Shown piece by piece: positions 17,062-25,111 of a stretch of DNA of 64,000 bases. The notes beneath the pieces are model-generated. The model made no database searches and was not told the origin of the DNA. It saw only the letters and a program-made list of their open reading frames with translations. This stretch comes from Paraflavitalea sp. CAU 1676 (GTDB lineage Bacteria > Bacteroidota > Bacteroidia > Chitinophagales > Chitinophagaceae), in contig NZ_JARHUJ010000013.1 of the NCBI RefSeq assembly GCF_029223285.1, positions 1-64,000 of the forward strand, in the 5' to 3' direction. The translations under genes were made by a program, and so were the position numbers. Position 1 is the first letter of the stretch, and each line of letters starts with the position of its first letter.

Positions 17062-17460
17062 TCACATCATCTTATCCATCAACAACACATTGAACTTATG
17101 ACCATCAGGATCGGCAAAGACAAGAATAAAGTAGCCGGCTTTGTCCCTGGCTGCTTCATGAAGTATGGTGCCACCCGCCGCTTTTACGTTGCTTTCCCAT
17201 TCCTTTACTTCCTGTTCCGATTCTGCAGAAAGGGTAAATATGACCTCGCTGCTTTTGAGGGTGCCGGCCGGCAGGTATTCATCTATTTGTGAACCCTGTT
17301 CAAAAAAGTGGATCACAAAGTCGTCATCTCCAAATGAAAAACTTGCCAATTGAGGCATGTCGTTGAATGGATTGGGCTTGCAGCCCAATGCGGTATAGAA
17401 TTGCCGGGTACGGGTCGCGCTTTTTACGCTCAAATTGGCCCATATTTTTCTTCCTTTCAT
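17062..17460 (-). CDS. VOC (glyoxalase/bleomycin-resistance fold) family protein
   Basis: 132 aa from ATG 17460 (MKGRKIWANLSVKSATRTRQ); the frame upstream of this is not protein-like. The single VOC fold shows the typical start (IWANLSVKS..RTRQFYTALG), GDDDFVIHFFEQGSQID in the middle and a C-terminal GYFILVFADPDGHKFNVL strand. It is about 80% identical by eye to the protein at 27618-28016, so the two are recent paralogues. Members with a C-terminal ADPDGHxFxVL segment are annotated as lactoylglutathione-lyase-like, but the substrate is unknown. It follows a methyltransferase gene and a 34-bp motif at 17531-17564. Confidence 0.85.
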   Translation of the reverse strand: MKGRKIWANLSVKSATRTRQFYTALGCKPNPFNDMPQLASFSFGDDDFVIHFFEQGSQIDEYLPAGTLKSSEVIFTLSAESEQEVKEWESNVKAAGGTILHEAARDKAGYFILVFADPDGHKFNVLLMDKMM

Positions 17461-17530
17461 AAGTTGATCTTTTGGGAGGAGCCCAAAGCTACAAAACCTT
17501 CTTGGAGCAGTCAGCCTGTTAACCTCACCA

Positions 17531-17564
17531 TCTGTACGCTGAAAAACGTCGTATAAACGCTTAA
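17531..17564 (-). promoter_or_regulatory. 34-bp conserved upstream motif, copy 1
   Basis: On the minus strand TTAAGCGTTTATACGACG is followed by TTTTTCAGCGTACAGA. It matches 30024-30057 at 31 of 34 positions. It lies about 70 bp upstream of the VOC start at 17460, the same place as the second copy relative to its gene. A TACG/CGTA inverted repeat is inside. Confidence 0.5.
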
Positions 17565-17575
17565 TTTGGCGGCGG

Positions 17576-18364
17576 CTAAAGCGGCCTTTCACCCGATACA
17601 CAACAAATGAGCGTAGTACAAAAGAAATGATCTAATACTTTCACCTTCTCTACCGCCTGGTGATACAATGCCGGCAGATCGACATCGTTCGTGCTGAAAT
17701 TGGCGCGGTAAGAAAAAACGAGTTGGAAGAATGCGTCGATGCCAATTTGTTCAGTGGTGATCGGCACCAGGTCAAGCCGGAGGTTAGTATAGCCCGCACG
17801 TTTCAATAGATTCACCAGTTGTTTGCCGATGAGGCGGTTGCCCGATCTTTCCTGTTGCACCCCGATACTCTTCAAGATCAAGGATTGCAGTGGAGGAATC
17901 GCCGGATCCATCGAGATCCATTCATCGCATACATCGATGATCACGAGGCGGCCTGACTCCTTCAACGACGCTTTCAATTGTTGCAGGATGCCGGCCGGAT
18001 CAGCCAGATGCTGAAAAACAAATTTAGCATACATGAGATCGTACGTAGTGGGTAATTCATCCGCTGCGGCCAGCGGGAAAAAATGCAGGTTCTCCACACT
18101 CCGATAGGTAACTGCATTGCCTTGAATAAATGCCGCGTTGTTATCGATGGCGTGCACAGTTGCATTGCCCGTTAGCATCGCCACCATGGCGGCCAGTTCG
18201 CCTTTACCGCAACCGATATCCAGAACTGACTGGCAGCCACTCAGTCCATGTTGTTGCAACAAAGCAAATTCCTGTTTGAGAAAAGTAGTGGCCTGCAATT
18301 GCAATCGTCCCTGCTCACCGATAAAATCTTTAAAGGCGGTTTCGGTATAAGATGGTTGGCTCAT
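17576..18364 (-). CDS. class I SAM-dependent methyltransferase
   Basis: 262 aa. Motif I VLDIGCGKGELAAMV (residues about 45-59) binds S-adenosylmethionine, followed by the acidic strand VHAIDNN and by YDLMYAKFVFQHLADPAGIL (motif III region) and RLVIIDVCDEW. It looks like a small-molecule methyltransferase of the UbiE/COQ5-like type (Methyltransf_11/31). The gene follows the FeeM-like gene by about 20 bp, so the two form an operon. The substrate may be an acylated product of that enzyme, which is inference. Confidence 0.85.
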   Translation of the reverse strand: MSQPSYTETAFKDFIGEQGRLQLQATTFLKQEFALLQQHGLSGCQSVLDIGCGKGELAAMVAMLTGNATVHAIDNNAAFIQGNAVTYRSVENLHFFPLAAADELPTTYDLMYAKFVFQHLADPAGILQQLKASLKESGRLVIIDVCDEWISMDPAIPPLQSLILKSIGVQQERSGNRLIGKQLVNLLKRAGYTNLRLDLVPITTEQIGIDAFFQLVFSYRANFSTNDVDLPALYHQAVEKVKVLDHFFCTTLICCVSGERPL

Positions 18365-18384
18365 GGTATCGACATTATTTTGAT

Positions 18385-19059
18385 CTAGGTGATAAGCTGT
18401 GGGGATCGTTGAACAAAGCCATCCACAATACTTGAAATACCTGGTATTTGTTTTTGATTCTCTCCCAGCAAAGACACCAGGGGCGATCGCACGGCTTCCA
18501 GCGAATGGGTATTGCTCAGGTCTGCCACCATGGGATATACATACATCCCTTCGGAGAACAATACCGGTTCTGCAGTATACCGGCGATAACCCAGCCGACT
18601 GTGAAAACGGTAAATGGCTGCTGTGGAACCTACAATAGAAAGGGTTTTGTGCAATATGGTGTACGTGTAGGCTGTGGCGGCTGTCACCAGCTGGAAAGCC
18701 ACGCGGCTGTTGCGATAAGGAGTTGCTATCAGGAAACGGGTAACGGTAAAAGTTTCGGAAAGAATGCCCGTATCCTCAAACAGGTCGAGGCGGTAATTAT
18801 CTTTTAGCAGGGAATAATCAGGGGGATGGTCGCCCGGGAAGTTGAGCCGGATACTTCCTATTACTTCATCGCCTTTCAGGGCTACTAAGGTCACAGCGTG
18901 CTTGTCCAATACATCCATTACCAGTCGTTGGCGGTGATCACAATGATCGACCGTTTTTTGTTGCTCCAGTACGAGGATATCGTATTTGAGACGGCACAAG
19001 GATAGGTATAATGGGCTGGACAGATCGGTTGCAGGAACCAGTACGATCTTGAAATCCAT
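18385..19059 (-). CDS. FeeM-like N-acyltransferase (GNAT / autoinducer-synthase fold)
   Basis: 224 aa. The region at about 40-75 (HRQRLVMDVLDKHAVTLVAL then GDEVIGSIRLN) matches the pattern of N-acyl amino acid synthase FeeM and acyl-homoserine-lactone-synthase-like acetyltransferases, where a D..D..A strand precedes G..vGt.Rl. A central FTVTRFLIATPYRNSRVAFQL segment fits the acyl-CoA/ACP-binding loop of GNAT enzymes. Such enzymes join an acyl chain to an amino acid or similar. It is the first gene of an operon with a methyltransferase. Assignment to the FeeM clade rather than another GNAT clade is moderately secure. Confidence 0.7.
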   Translation of the reverse strand: MDFKIVLVPATDLSSPLYLSLCRLKYDILVLEQQKTVDHCDHRQRLVMDVLDKHAVTLVALKGDEVIGSIRLNFPGDHPPDYSLLKDNYRLDLFEDTGILSETFTVTRFLIATPYRNSRVAFQLVTAATAYTYTILHKTLSIVGSTAAIYRFHSRLGYRRYTAEPVLFSEGMYVYPMVADLSNTHSLEAVRSPLVSLLGENQKQIPGISSIVDGFVQRSPQLIT

Positions 19060-19081
19060 AACGATATTATATACCCTAATG

Positions 19082-19600
19082 TTAGCGATATTTTTCAGAA
19101 CAAGTATCGTGACTGGACTGATATGCCTTTTCTAGGTCGCCAAATGTTCGATTTTGGATTTGAGCCAGGGCCTGCAAGCCGGTTGAAGCTCTGGTGTTTA
19201 ATGTAAAGCAAGATACCTGGTATTCACAGACATCTAACGGTTACTTAAATTCTAGATAAGAAGTACTGATCGCATTAGCTTCCCAGGGTTGTTGTTTTAG
19301 ATACTTCTTAATTTCATTCCATTCCAATGTTACATGGCTCCGTCAACCGCCAGACAGGCTGTGCTTAGTCCCCAATGGACCTCGAACCAAACCTGGTTCC
19401 CCTCAAAAGAAATTTCAAAATCATCCATTTTGAATACAGGAATTGAGTCTAACTCACTCAAACAATCCTCGAGGTGGGTGTTTGCTGTGCAGGCCCTGAA
19501 AGGCCATAGCCTTCAGTTCGGGTATATTGGGTTCCATGCGAAGTGCCTGCGTTTCAAAAATGCTATTTAAAGTATTGTAAATTTCCAACAGCTTTTAATT
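19082..19600 (-). pseudogene. decayed hypothetical gene with frameshifts and an internal stop
   Basis: Three minus-strand frames carry consecutive protein-like segments. From about 19600: KLLEIYNTLNSIFETQALRM, MEPNIPELKAMAFQGLHSK; then another frame: THLEDCLSELDSIPVF, MDDFEISFEGNQVWFEVHWG; then a third: VTLEWNEIKKYLKQQPWEAN, TSYLEFK, a TAA at 19241-19243, and in the same frame TRASTGLQALAQIQNRTFGD to a final stop at 19082. The first segment (KLLEIYNTLNSIF) resembles KKLFEIYYTLNSLF in the lipoprotein at 20188-20994, so it may derive from related sequence. At least two frameshifts and one stop mean it is not functional. Confidence 0.6.
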
Positions 19601-19643
19601 GTGATGCAGCGCATTTTTTGTTATTTAGCAAAAATATATCGCA

Positions 19644-20102
19644 TTGAAAGATTGTAAGGCAAAATTTGGTGCAAATTTATATGTCGATACACTTGATGAC
19701 TCTCCCGAAATCATTACTCGAATAACTGGCGTTGAATATTCTGAAATCTTAATAAGGGGAACCCAATTTTATAGTCCTTGGAGCAATAAAGCAATCCCAA
19801 ACAAGAAAAATGAAAGGAACTTTTGGATTTACAGAACCCCCGAGATTCGCGATACAAAGGAATGGGAATTTGAGAACGGGATTGCGTCATTGCTCAACGT
19901 CCTAAATACCCAAAAAGAGAAGTTTAGGGAGTTGTTTTCGACTTATTCCAATAGCTACATGTTGGCGTATCTATCTGTTCATGATTTTCACGTGTCATTT
20001 TTACTTACAGATAAAATATATTCTGATCTTGCCTACTATGGTCTTAATATAAAGTTTGATTTGTATTCTCTTCCAGAGGACGCTGATGCAGATTCAGCGT
20101 AA
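19644..20102 (+). CDS. DUF4279 family protein (immunity-like)
   Basis: 152 aa. No in-frame ATG exists between the upstream stop (19626) and the coding sequence, so a TTG at 19644 is the likely start. The order ANLYVDTLDDSPEIITRITG, then WIYRTPEIRDTKEWEFENGI, and a C-terminal FDLYSLPEDADADSA fits DUF4279 proteins, where an N-terminal strand with 'dp..it..lg..p' is followed by 'w.l.t......l..hi..ll..l'. DUF4279 genes are often found with toxin/immunity loci (family knowledge); no toxin is present here. It is the only rightward gene within a leftward block. Confidence 0.65.
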   Translation: MKDCKAKFGANLYVDTLDDSPEIITRITGVEYSEILIRGTQFYSPWSNKAIPNKKNERNFWIYRTPEIRDTKEWEFENGIASLLNVLNTQKEKFRELFSTYSNSYMLAYLSVHDFHVSFLLTDKIYSDLAYYGLNIKFDLYSLPEDADADSA

Positions 20103-20187
20103 CCAGGCCCGGGATAGTCACTTCCTGTGTGATGTATAGCAGTGAGCAGGCCGTTTGATATAGCTCGTGCCCTCCCTGCTCAGGTCG

Positions 20188-20994
20188 TCAATAATAGTCC
20201 GACTGAAAAGATTGAGCCATACGCAAGTAGAAGTTGTCTGTAATTTCGCTATTCAGGTCGTCTACAAGTTTGGATAGGTCATTGCGCCTTTTAATTTTTT
20301 CGATTTCGCCGTTTATATAGGGGTCGATATTTACTTCGTCTTTAATAAGTTGTTTAAGCCCTGCTATATAAAATTGCTTTTGTTTTGTTATATCGTATGG
20401 TCTGTCGAAGTAATCTTCGTAGCGCCTGAACCAATAAAGGGAGAATTCTGCATAACCTTCAATTCGTGAATACTGGTGACCAAAGTAAGTGCCTCCATGA
20501 TTCAGGTTTCCAAAAAGGCTATTCAACGTGTAGTAAATTTCAAACAGCTTTTTTCGTCTGGCTGAGTATTTGGCAATGCCATTTTTCTGTTTGAGAAAGT
20601 AAGCATACAGTATGTAATATTCGTCTTGTCCCGCCTCACTGTCAAATGTCAAATGCTTTTTGTTGCCTGAACTATCAACAAGGTCTACCCATATTTTTGA
20701 ATAATAAGCGGTGTCTGGGTTTTTAGTATTCATTGAAGTTAGTTCGGGGAAATTATCGACTATGTCATTGAACTCTTCTTTTGAATACTTTAAAGTTTCT
20801 TTTGCCTGTGAGGATATATAGACCGTGTCCTTATCTGTATGATATTTAGTCCTTTCAGTTTTCTTCTCAGGCAATTCTATAATAACCTCTTGTGCTTTTT
20901 GGGCGGTGTCAGCGTTTGGGATTGTTTTGTCGTTAGTCTGTGGTTGAGCACAGCTGAAAAATAGAAGGGGCGTTAGGTATATCAGGGGTTTCAT
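20188..20994 (-). CDS. hypothetical lipoprotein
   Basis: 268 aa. The signal peptide MKPLIYLTPLLFFSC ends in a lipobox (Cys 15) followed by AQPQTNDK. The mature part is charged and helical with many aromatic residues (YAEFSLYWFRRYEDYFDRPY). No family recognised. A short internal match (KKLFEIYYTLNSLF) to the neighbouring pseudogene suggests the two belong to a locally duplicated family. Confidence 0.75.
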   Translation of the reverse strand: MKPLIYLTPLLFFSCAQPQTNDKTIPNADTAQKAQEVIIELPEKKTERTKYHTDKDTVYISSQAKETLKYSKEEFNDIVDNFPELTSMNTKNPDTAYYSKIWVDLVDSSGNKKHLTFDSEAGQDEYYILYAYFLKQKNGIAKYSARRKKLFEIYYTLNSLFGNLNHGGTYFGHQYSRIEGYAEFSLYWFRRYEDYFDRPYDITKQKQFYIAGLKQLIKDEVNIDPYINGEIEKIKRRNDLSKLVDDLNSEITDNFYLRMAQSFQSDYY

Positions 20995-21089
20995 AAAACA
21001 GACTATTACTCGTAAATATACACAAGTTCATCACTATTGGTGATAGTGGCAAAGGGTTTATTGTTGTGGGGCGTAATTTGTTCAGGTAT

Positions 21090-21431
21090 TTACCATCTGT
21101 GTCCTTTGCGACACTGACGACCTTCTTTGGTTCTTGCGATGCCTCCACAGGTGGGGCATTTATTGATGTACAGCTCGTCTTTATGCGTGTTCCATATTCT
21201 GATCGCGATTTCCTGGTTTAGCTTTAGTCTGTCGAGATTCGCCAGAAAATCCAATTCGTCGGCTGTTAGTTCATAGTCTTCCAGTTTATCTTTCATGACC
21301 TCTATCCCAGCCTTTTTAACAAGGAAATCCCACTGCATATAATTCGAATGCTTATTACATAGTATCATTTCCTCCTCGTTGCGTAGGTGGAAATAATTGC
21401 GGTAGATATATTCGAGAAGTTCTTGTGTCAA
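21090..21431 (-). CDS. small zinc-ribbon-tailed hypothetical protein
   Basis: 113 aa. The N-terminal 85 residues are helical (LLEYIYRNYFHLRNEEEMIL, ELDFLANLDRLKLNQEIAIR). The C-terminus has CPTCGGIARTKEGRQCRKGHRW, i.e. a CxxC pair plus a Cys and His that could bind zinc. Proteins of this layout are common in Bacteroidota as uncharacterised accessory genes. Cytoplasmic; function unknown. Confidence 0.7.
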   Translation of the reverse strand: MTQELLEYIYRNYFHLRNEEEMILCNKHSNYMQWDFLVKKAGIEVMKDKLEDYELTADELDFLANLDRLKLNQEIAIRIWNTHKDELYINKCPTCGGIARTKEGRQCRKGHRW

Positions 21432-21499
21432 ATTTTAGTTTTTTGCGCCGCAGCGTTTTTTTGTCTCTCGGCTCTTCGTACCCGATTTGTTCCTGGACC

Positions 21500-21979
21500 T
21501 TATGACATCCCTGCCACAGAGCCTGTCATGGAGTCGATATAGTAGTTGGAGGCGTATATGGCCAATAAAATAAGTAAGGTGTCCTGGGCCGTGTTGTCGA
21601 AGGTGATCTCGTAGTTGTAGTTGAATTTGCTCCAGTTAAAATGTGGGGCAATATGAATGATCTTTTGCCCGTCTTTGTTTTCAATGATAAATTTTTGTTG
21701 AAAAATACCTTTTGCTTTAAATAGGAATTCTTGCCCGTCCTCGAAAGCAATCACGATATGTCCATACCAATTCATTTTCAAATGTGCGATGTCTGTTCCG
21801 TTGGTGGAGACGGTAATGCTGGTTTCAAAAAAGCCATGCGGTTTTAAGGAATACACAGTCGAATTCGCCAGCTTGATCTCAGCCTTGAACGAGAGTAAAC
21901 TGCTATAGGCCAGTTCGCCGAGTATTGTTCCGTTATCAATTAATTGAAAGTGTTTTCTGTCGGTCGATTTTGCTTCCAT
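21500..21979 (-). CDS. hypothetical beta-rich protein (LURP-one/tubby-like pattern)
   Basis: 159 aa. Alternating strands with GTILGELAYSSLLSFKAEIK and FETSITVSTNGTDIAHLKMN, HIVIAFEDGQEFLFKAKGIF, ending in a hydrophobic helix (LLILLAIYASNYYIDS). The strand pattern recalls LURP-one-related scaffolds, but this is weak. The C-terminal hydrophobic stretch could be buried or membrane-associated. No signal peptide. Confidence 0.65.
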   Translation of the reverse strand: MEAKSTDRKHFQLIDNGTILGELAYSSLLSFKAEIKLANSTVYSLKPHGFFETSITVSTNGTDIAHLKMNWYGHIVIAFEDGQEFLFKAKGIFQQKFIIENKDGQKIIHIAPHFNWSKFNYNYEITFDNTAQDTLLILLAIYASNYYIDSMTGSVAGMS

Positions 21980-22083
21980 ATTAATTAGTTTTCGGATTTC
22001 TCCTTTGCACTAAGTTACATGCTTTTTTCCACCTCTAAAGGTTAGTTAACATTGAATTCACCCCTGATCGCGCTAGTGGTTGG

Positions 22084-22272
22084 CTATAGAATGATATGCC
22101 CTGCCTTTAATACGCCTTCCTTCTTCCCGGTAATGGGGTCGTCGATATACGCCCCCATAACCGGGATTGCCTTTCCTCCCTCTATCTTGTAATATGGCTC
22201 GGGGTAATCTCGCTTTATGCTGGCTTCAGGTAGCTTGCTAACGTCAAACCAAACAGTGTCGGCAAACTGCAT
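22084..22272 (-). CDS. short hypothetical protein, possibly a C-terminal fragment
   Basis: 62 aa from ATG 22272 (MQFADTVWFDVSKLPEAS). The same frame stays open upstream for about 30 more codons (NTTDAYHKKGLTAQN) without an ATG before a stop, and that upstream part also looks like protein. This suggests the gene has lost its 5' end, or starts from a non-ATG codon. The tail GAYIDDPITGKKEGVLKAGHIIL is not recognised. Confidence 0.5.
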   Translation of the reverse strand: MQFADTVWFDVSKLPEASIKRDYPEPYYKIEGGKAIPVMGAYIDDPITGKKEGVLKAGHIIL

Positions 22273-22368
22273 GTTTTGGGCTGTTAGTCCTTTCTTATGG
22301 TAGGCGTCAGTAGTATTATAGTGATGACTTGTTGCATGTATGAAGTGCTAAGGATGGTGGGCCTTGCT

Positions 22369-22923
22369 CTAGTCGGCATTTGTCAAATCGTCAACAATGT
22401 CAGTAGCGAAAGCTGAAATCTCACTGTTTGGATGGTTGGTTAATTTTTGGAAAAGCTTGAGATCTGCAAGGAGTTTCTGTTTTAACGCTCTCTCCCAATC
22501 GGCTGGTGTATGATTGGTTGCAGTATAATATTTGTCGCTCGTGCAGGTTGAAAAGCCCCTTATTATGTCCAATATCTCGATCCGGAGTTTGTTGTCAAGT
22601 TTTGTAAGTCCTATTTTTAGAATGTCATATGATGGTAGAGCGGCTGTAGAAATGTAAACATGTTGATGGCAAAGTGAGCACCATAGCTGATGGGTTGCGT
22701 CCATTGAAATTTTATTATCAGCACAAAACAGGTTCTTTAAATAAAAAGGGATGGTGTTTGTTGCACTTCCATATGCAGTATGGTAGCCTGTCCAATTTAT
22801 TTTATCAATTTCATTCTCTATATCAGCCGGGATTTCTATGGGACAGGTTTTGGGGATCAAACTGGCAGCAAGGTTACTACCTGTATTGTCTGTTGTCTTC
22901 TTAAAAAAATCAAATAGTCCCAT
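22369..22923 (-). CDS. HEAT-like immunity-type hypothetical protein
   Basis: 184 aa. The phrase YHTAYGSATNTIPFYLKNLF, then DATHQLWCSLCHQHVYISTAALPSYDIL, follows the pattern of actinobacterial and Bacteroidota HEAT-like proteins near polymorphic toxins ('YG.A.d.p..l..l...d......a...L...l.HQG.vy.at..avpfL', family knowledge). Helices dominate the rest. A role as an orphan immunity protein is inference. Starts with MGLFDFFKK; no signal peptide. Confidence 0.6.
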   Translation of the reverse strand: MGLFDFFKKTTDNTGSNLAASLIPKTCPIEIPADIENEIDKINWTGYHTAYGSATNTIPFYLKNLFCADNKISMDATHQLWCSLCHQHVYISTAALPSYDILKIGLTKLDNKLRIEILDIIRGFSTCTSDKYYTATNHTPADWERALKQKLLADLKLFQKLTNHPNSEISAFATDIVDDLTNAD

Positions 22924-23050
22924 GTTATACTGTCTATGGAGTAATGCCCTTAAATATACACAAGTTTAGCGGCAAGGGAGGGGTTTTTAAGATAAACGGA
23001 ATGTATAATCGATGGAGGTGGTTTTTCGCGTCAGGGGCTCCACCTGCGTT

Positions 23051-23503
23051 CTACCTATTGAACTGCCTCAGGTGGTGGTCATTGTGTTTGTAGGCAAAGA
23101 TGCCGATCTGCTCTTTCGTCATCTTCCCGAAAAAGTCGTGGATGAAATGGTCGTTGGAGAAATGCTCGTAGGCTTTAATCTGGTTTACCCAGGTGGATAG
23201 GTGTAATTTCAAATCACCGGTTTTCTCTTTTACGGTAAACGCCTTCCCCGCCGGCATGTTCTTAGTTATCGGTTTATCGTCTTTGGTATTGCTTTTCAAT
23301 GCAATTTTCCCAAATATCTTGCCGAGGAGGTCCTGTTTGTACACGAAATCTTTTTTGCCCAGTACCCATTCGTTCCAGATACAGCAATGGCGGGTCATCT
23401 GGAATATATTCATCTTGCCCCAGGCTGCTTGTCCGTTGTCGGGCAAAGAGTTGATCCTTTGCACCAGCTCATCCCGCGTTGCTTTGTCAAATACTGTTTT
23501 CAT
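23051..23503 (-). CDS. DUF1569 (DinB-like) protein
   Basis: 150 aa. The features WGKMNIFQMTRHCCIWNEW (His at about 38), central K-rich strand and C-terminal KMTKEQIGIFAYKHNDHHLRQF, with the HxxHHLRQF end, fit the DUF1569 branch of the DinB four-helix superfamily, in which histidines bind a divalent metal. The gene overlaps the preceding VOC gene by four bases (ATGA), so both are translated from one mRNA behind an AraC-type regulator. Enzymatic role, possibly thiol-dependent, is unknown. Confidence 0.8.
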   Translation of the reverse strand: MKTVFDKATRDELVQRINSLPDNGQAAWGKMNIFQMTRHCCIWNEWVLGKKDFVYKQDLLGKIFGKIALKSNTKDDKPITKNMPAGKAFTVKEKTGDLKLHLSTWVNQIKAYEHFSNDHFIHDFFGKMTKEQIGIFAYKHNDHHLRQFNR

Positions 23504-23925
23504 GGTCGATCGAAGTTGTTGATAGGTTGTAGAGAGAAATAGTTGCCCGAATCATCCTTGAAGAGCGCTTCGGTGCCATAAAATTCTTTGGTAGGCACTT
23601 TAATGAACTCCACTCCTTTTGCGCTCAACTCTTCGTAGGTCGCAAAGATGTCATTGCAGGTCAGTACGCCACATCCGAATATTCCTCTTTTGATCATGGC
23701 TATGAGTGCCTCCGCATCTTCTTTGGGAAACAATTTGCTGACGGTAACGGGAAATAATACCAGTTGCAGGTCGGGCTGGCCGGGAGGCGAAACGGTGAGC
23801 CAGCGGGTGCCTGGTCCCATAGGTATATCATCTACCAGTTTGAACCCCAGTTTGTTTACATAGAAGTCATACGCGCTATCCTGGTCAATAACGTGAATGT
23901 TCGTAACGGTCATCTTGGTGATCAT
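23500..23925 (-). CDS. VOC family protein (extradiol dioxygenase-like)
   Basis: 141 aa with one VOC domain: MTVTNIHVIDQDSAYDFYVNKLGFKLVDDI at the start, GTRWLTVSPPGQPDLQLVLF, and a C-terminal EELSAKGVEFIKVPTKEFYG followed by FKDDSGNYFSLQ. This matches the common 'glyoxalase superfamily, extradiol-dioxygenase-like' group. Middle gene of a three-gene leftward operon (AraC regulator, VOC, DUF1569). Confidence 0.85.
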   Translation of the reverse strand: MITKMTVTNIHVIDQDSAYDFYVNKLGFKLVDDIPMGPGTRWLTVSPPGQPDLQLVLFPVTVSKLFPKEDAEALIAMIKRGIFGCGVLTCNDIFATYEELSAKGVEFIKVPTKEFYGTEALFKDDSGNYFSLQPINNFDRP

Positions 23926-23970
23926 TGCGTTTGTTTATTGGTGAAGCATAACGCAAAGATGGGGGGAGTT

Positions 23971-24441
23971 TTACTGGTGGGCGTCTTCAAAATTGCTATT
24001 CTCGTCCCAGCCGTGCATAAAGGCGTAGCATTTTGGGACGAATGCCAATGGATTGGCGGCTACCTGGTTTTTCCGTTGGGCGCATTCGGCGATGTATTGA
24101 GAGGGCGTTTTGCCTGCCAGTTTGGTAAATAAGCCGCTAAAGCTGCTAACGCTTTCAAAGCCAACCGAGAAACATACTTCACTCACTGATTTGCTTTGTT
24201 GAAGCAGTTCCCGGGCCTTATCGATTCGTACGGAAATCAGGTATTGGTGTGGCGTTTTGCCGTAGATCGATTTGAACAGTCGTATAAAGTGAAATTTAGA
24301 GAAGTAGGCTTCGTCCGAGATATTGTCGAGGTCGATTTTCTCTGCGTAGAATCTGTCAATGAAAAGCTTTGCCTGCACAATCCGTCTATACAGGTAGATC
24401 CTGGGATAATGGTCTGCTGCTATGGTCTTTACCGTTGACAT
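23971..24441 (-). CDS. AraC-family transcriptional regulator
   Basis: 156 aa. The double helix-turn-helix of the AraC/XylS family fills residues about 25-125, with IDLDNISDEAYFSKFHFIRLFKSIYGKTPHQYL (first HTH) and SVSEVCFSVGFESVSSFSGLFTKLAGKTPSQYI (second HTH), both abridged patterns well known for the family. There is no N-terminal ligand domain; only a 25-residue lead. The last 25 residues are a short extension. It heads a unit with the VOC and DUF1569 genes about 45 bp downstream and probably controls them. A TTGTTT-N17-TAATAT promoter lies upstream. Confidence 0.9.
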   Translation of the reverse strand: MSTVKTIAADHYPRIYLYRRIVQAKLFIDRFYAEKIDLDNISDEAYFSKFHFIRLFKSIYGKTPHQYLISVRIDKARELLQQSKSVSEVCFSVGFESVSSFSGLFTKLAGKTPSQYIAECAQRKNQVAANPLAFVPKCYAFMHGWDENSNFEDAHQ

Positions 24442-24485
24442 GTGCCAGGCGTCTCTTTATCTTGATCGTCATCGTATTTGCATTG

Positions 24486-24520
24486 CTATATTATGACAAT
24501 TTCTAATGTAAAACAAAAAG
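24486..24520 (-). promoter_or_regulatory. promoter of the AraC-VOC-DUF1569 operon
   Basis: The minus strand has TTGTTT, a 17-bp spacer containing TTAGAAATTGTC, then TAATATAGC, ending about 45 bp before the AraC start. The same arrangement is found before the genes at 37688 and 42446. Confidence 0.5.
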
Positions 24521-24554
24521 GAATAGCCCGGCAACTTATAAAGAATAGCAAGAA

Positions 24555-25109
24555 TTATGTTGCCTCAGTACTTGATCGGGAAGCTATTATTCTTCTTACT
24601 TGAATAAAGAGCCAAATCAGGAGACAAACTATCGGGATGCCGAAGTTTATGTACAACCACTTTTGGTCTTCTGCCTGAACCTGGCTGGCTGAAATGATTA
24701 CAGTCGATTTTCTAGCCAATTCAATCACACGTGGGCGTGCAGCAGCATCCTGGAGCTTCAATTCGTCTGGTTGCCTTATTTTAACTTCAATCGTGTCTCC
24801 GATTTCAATGAATTCGACGCTGTTTTTGATCAGCTCGTTGTCTTTGATCGTTTTTAAGGCCCCTTCTGATAACCAGAAACGACAAGGGTAGTTTTTGCCT
24901 TTGAAAGTATATCTGCTGGTTCCTTCGCCGTCATAGATATATTCGGGCTTGTCTTGAATATAAATTTGCCTGGCGATCAGGGGCTCTCCCAAGTAGTATC
25001 TATCATACTTATAGACTAAGTTAAACCCAATTCCACCAACTGCAATTAGTAATAATGAGGATGATAGGCTGATCTTTTCTTTGTTTTTGTTTGCCCGGTC
25101 ACGATTCAT
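24555..25109 (-). CDS. membrane protein with two transmembrane helices (DUF3592-like)
   Basis: 184 aa. One hydrophobic helix near the N-terminus (SLLLIAVGGIGFNLVYKYD) and one near the C-terminus (LYINFGIPIVCLLIWLFIQV) enclose a beta-rich extracytoplasmic loop with TSRYTFKGKNYPCRFWLSEG and GDTIEVKIRQPDE. This topology is that of DUF3592-type proteins. It starts 2 bp after the stop of the lipocalin-like gene, forming an operon. Confidence 0.7.
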   Translation of the reverse strand: MNRDRANKNKEKISLSSSLLLIAVGGIGFNLVYKYDRYYLGEPLIARQIYIQDKPEYIYDGEGTSRYTFKGKNYPCRFWLSEGALKTIKDNELIKNSVEFIEIGDTIEVKIRQPDELKLQDAAARPRVIELARKSTVIISASQVQAEDQKWLYINFGIPIVCLLIWLFIQVRRIIASRSSTEAT

Positions 25110-25111
25110 GT

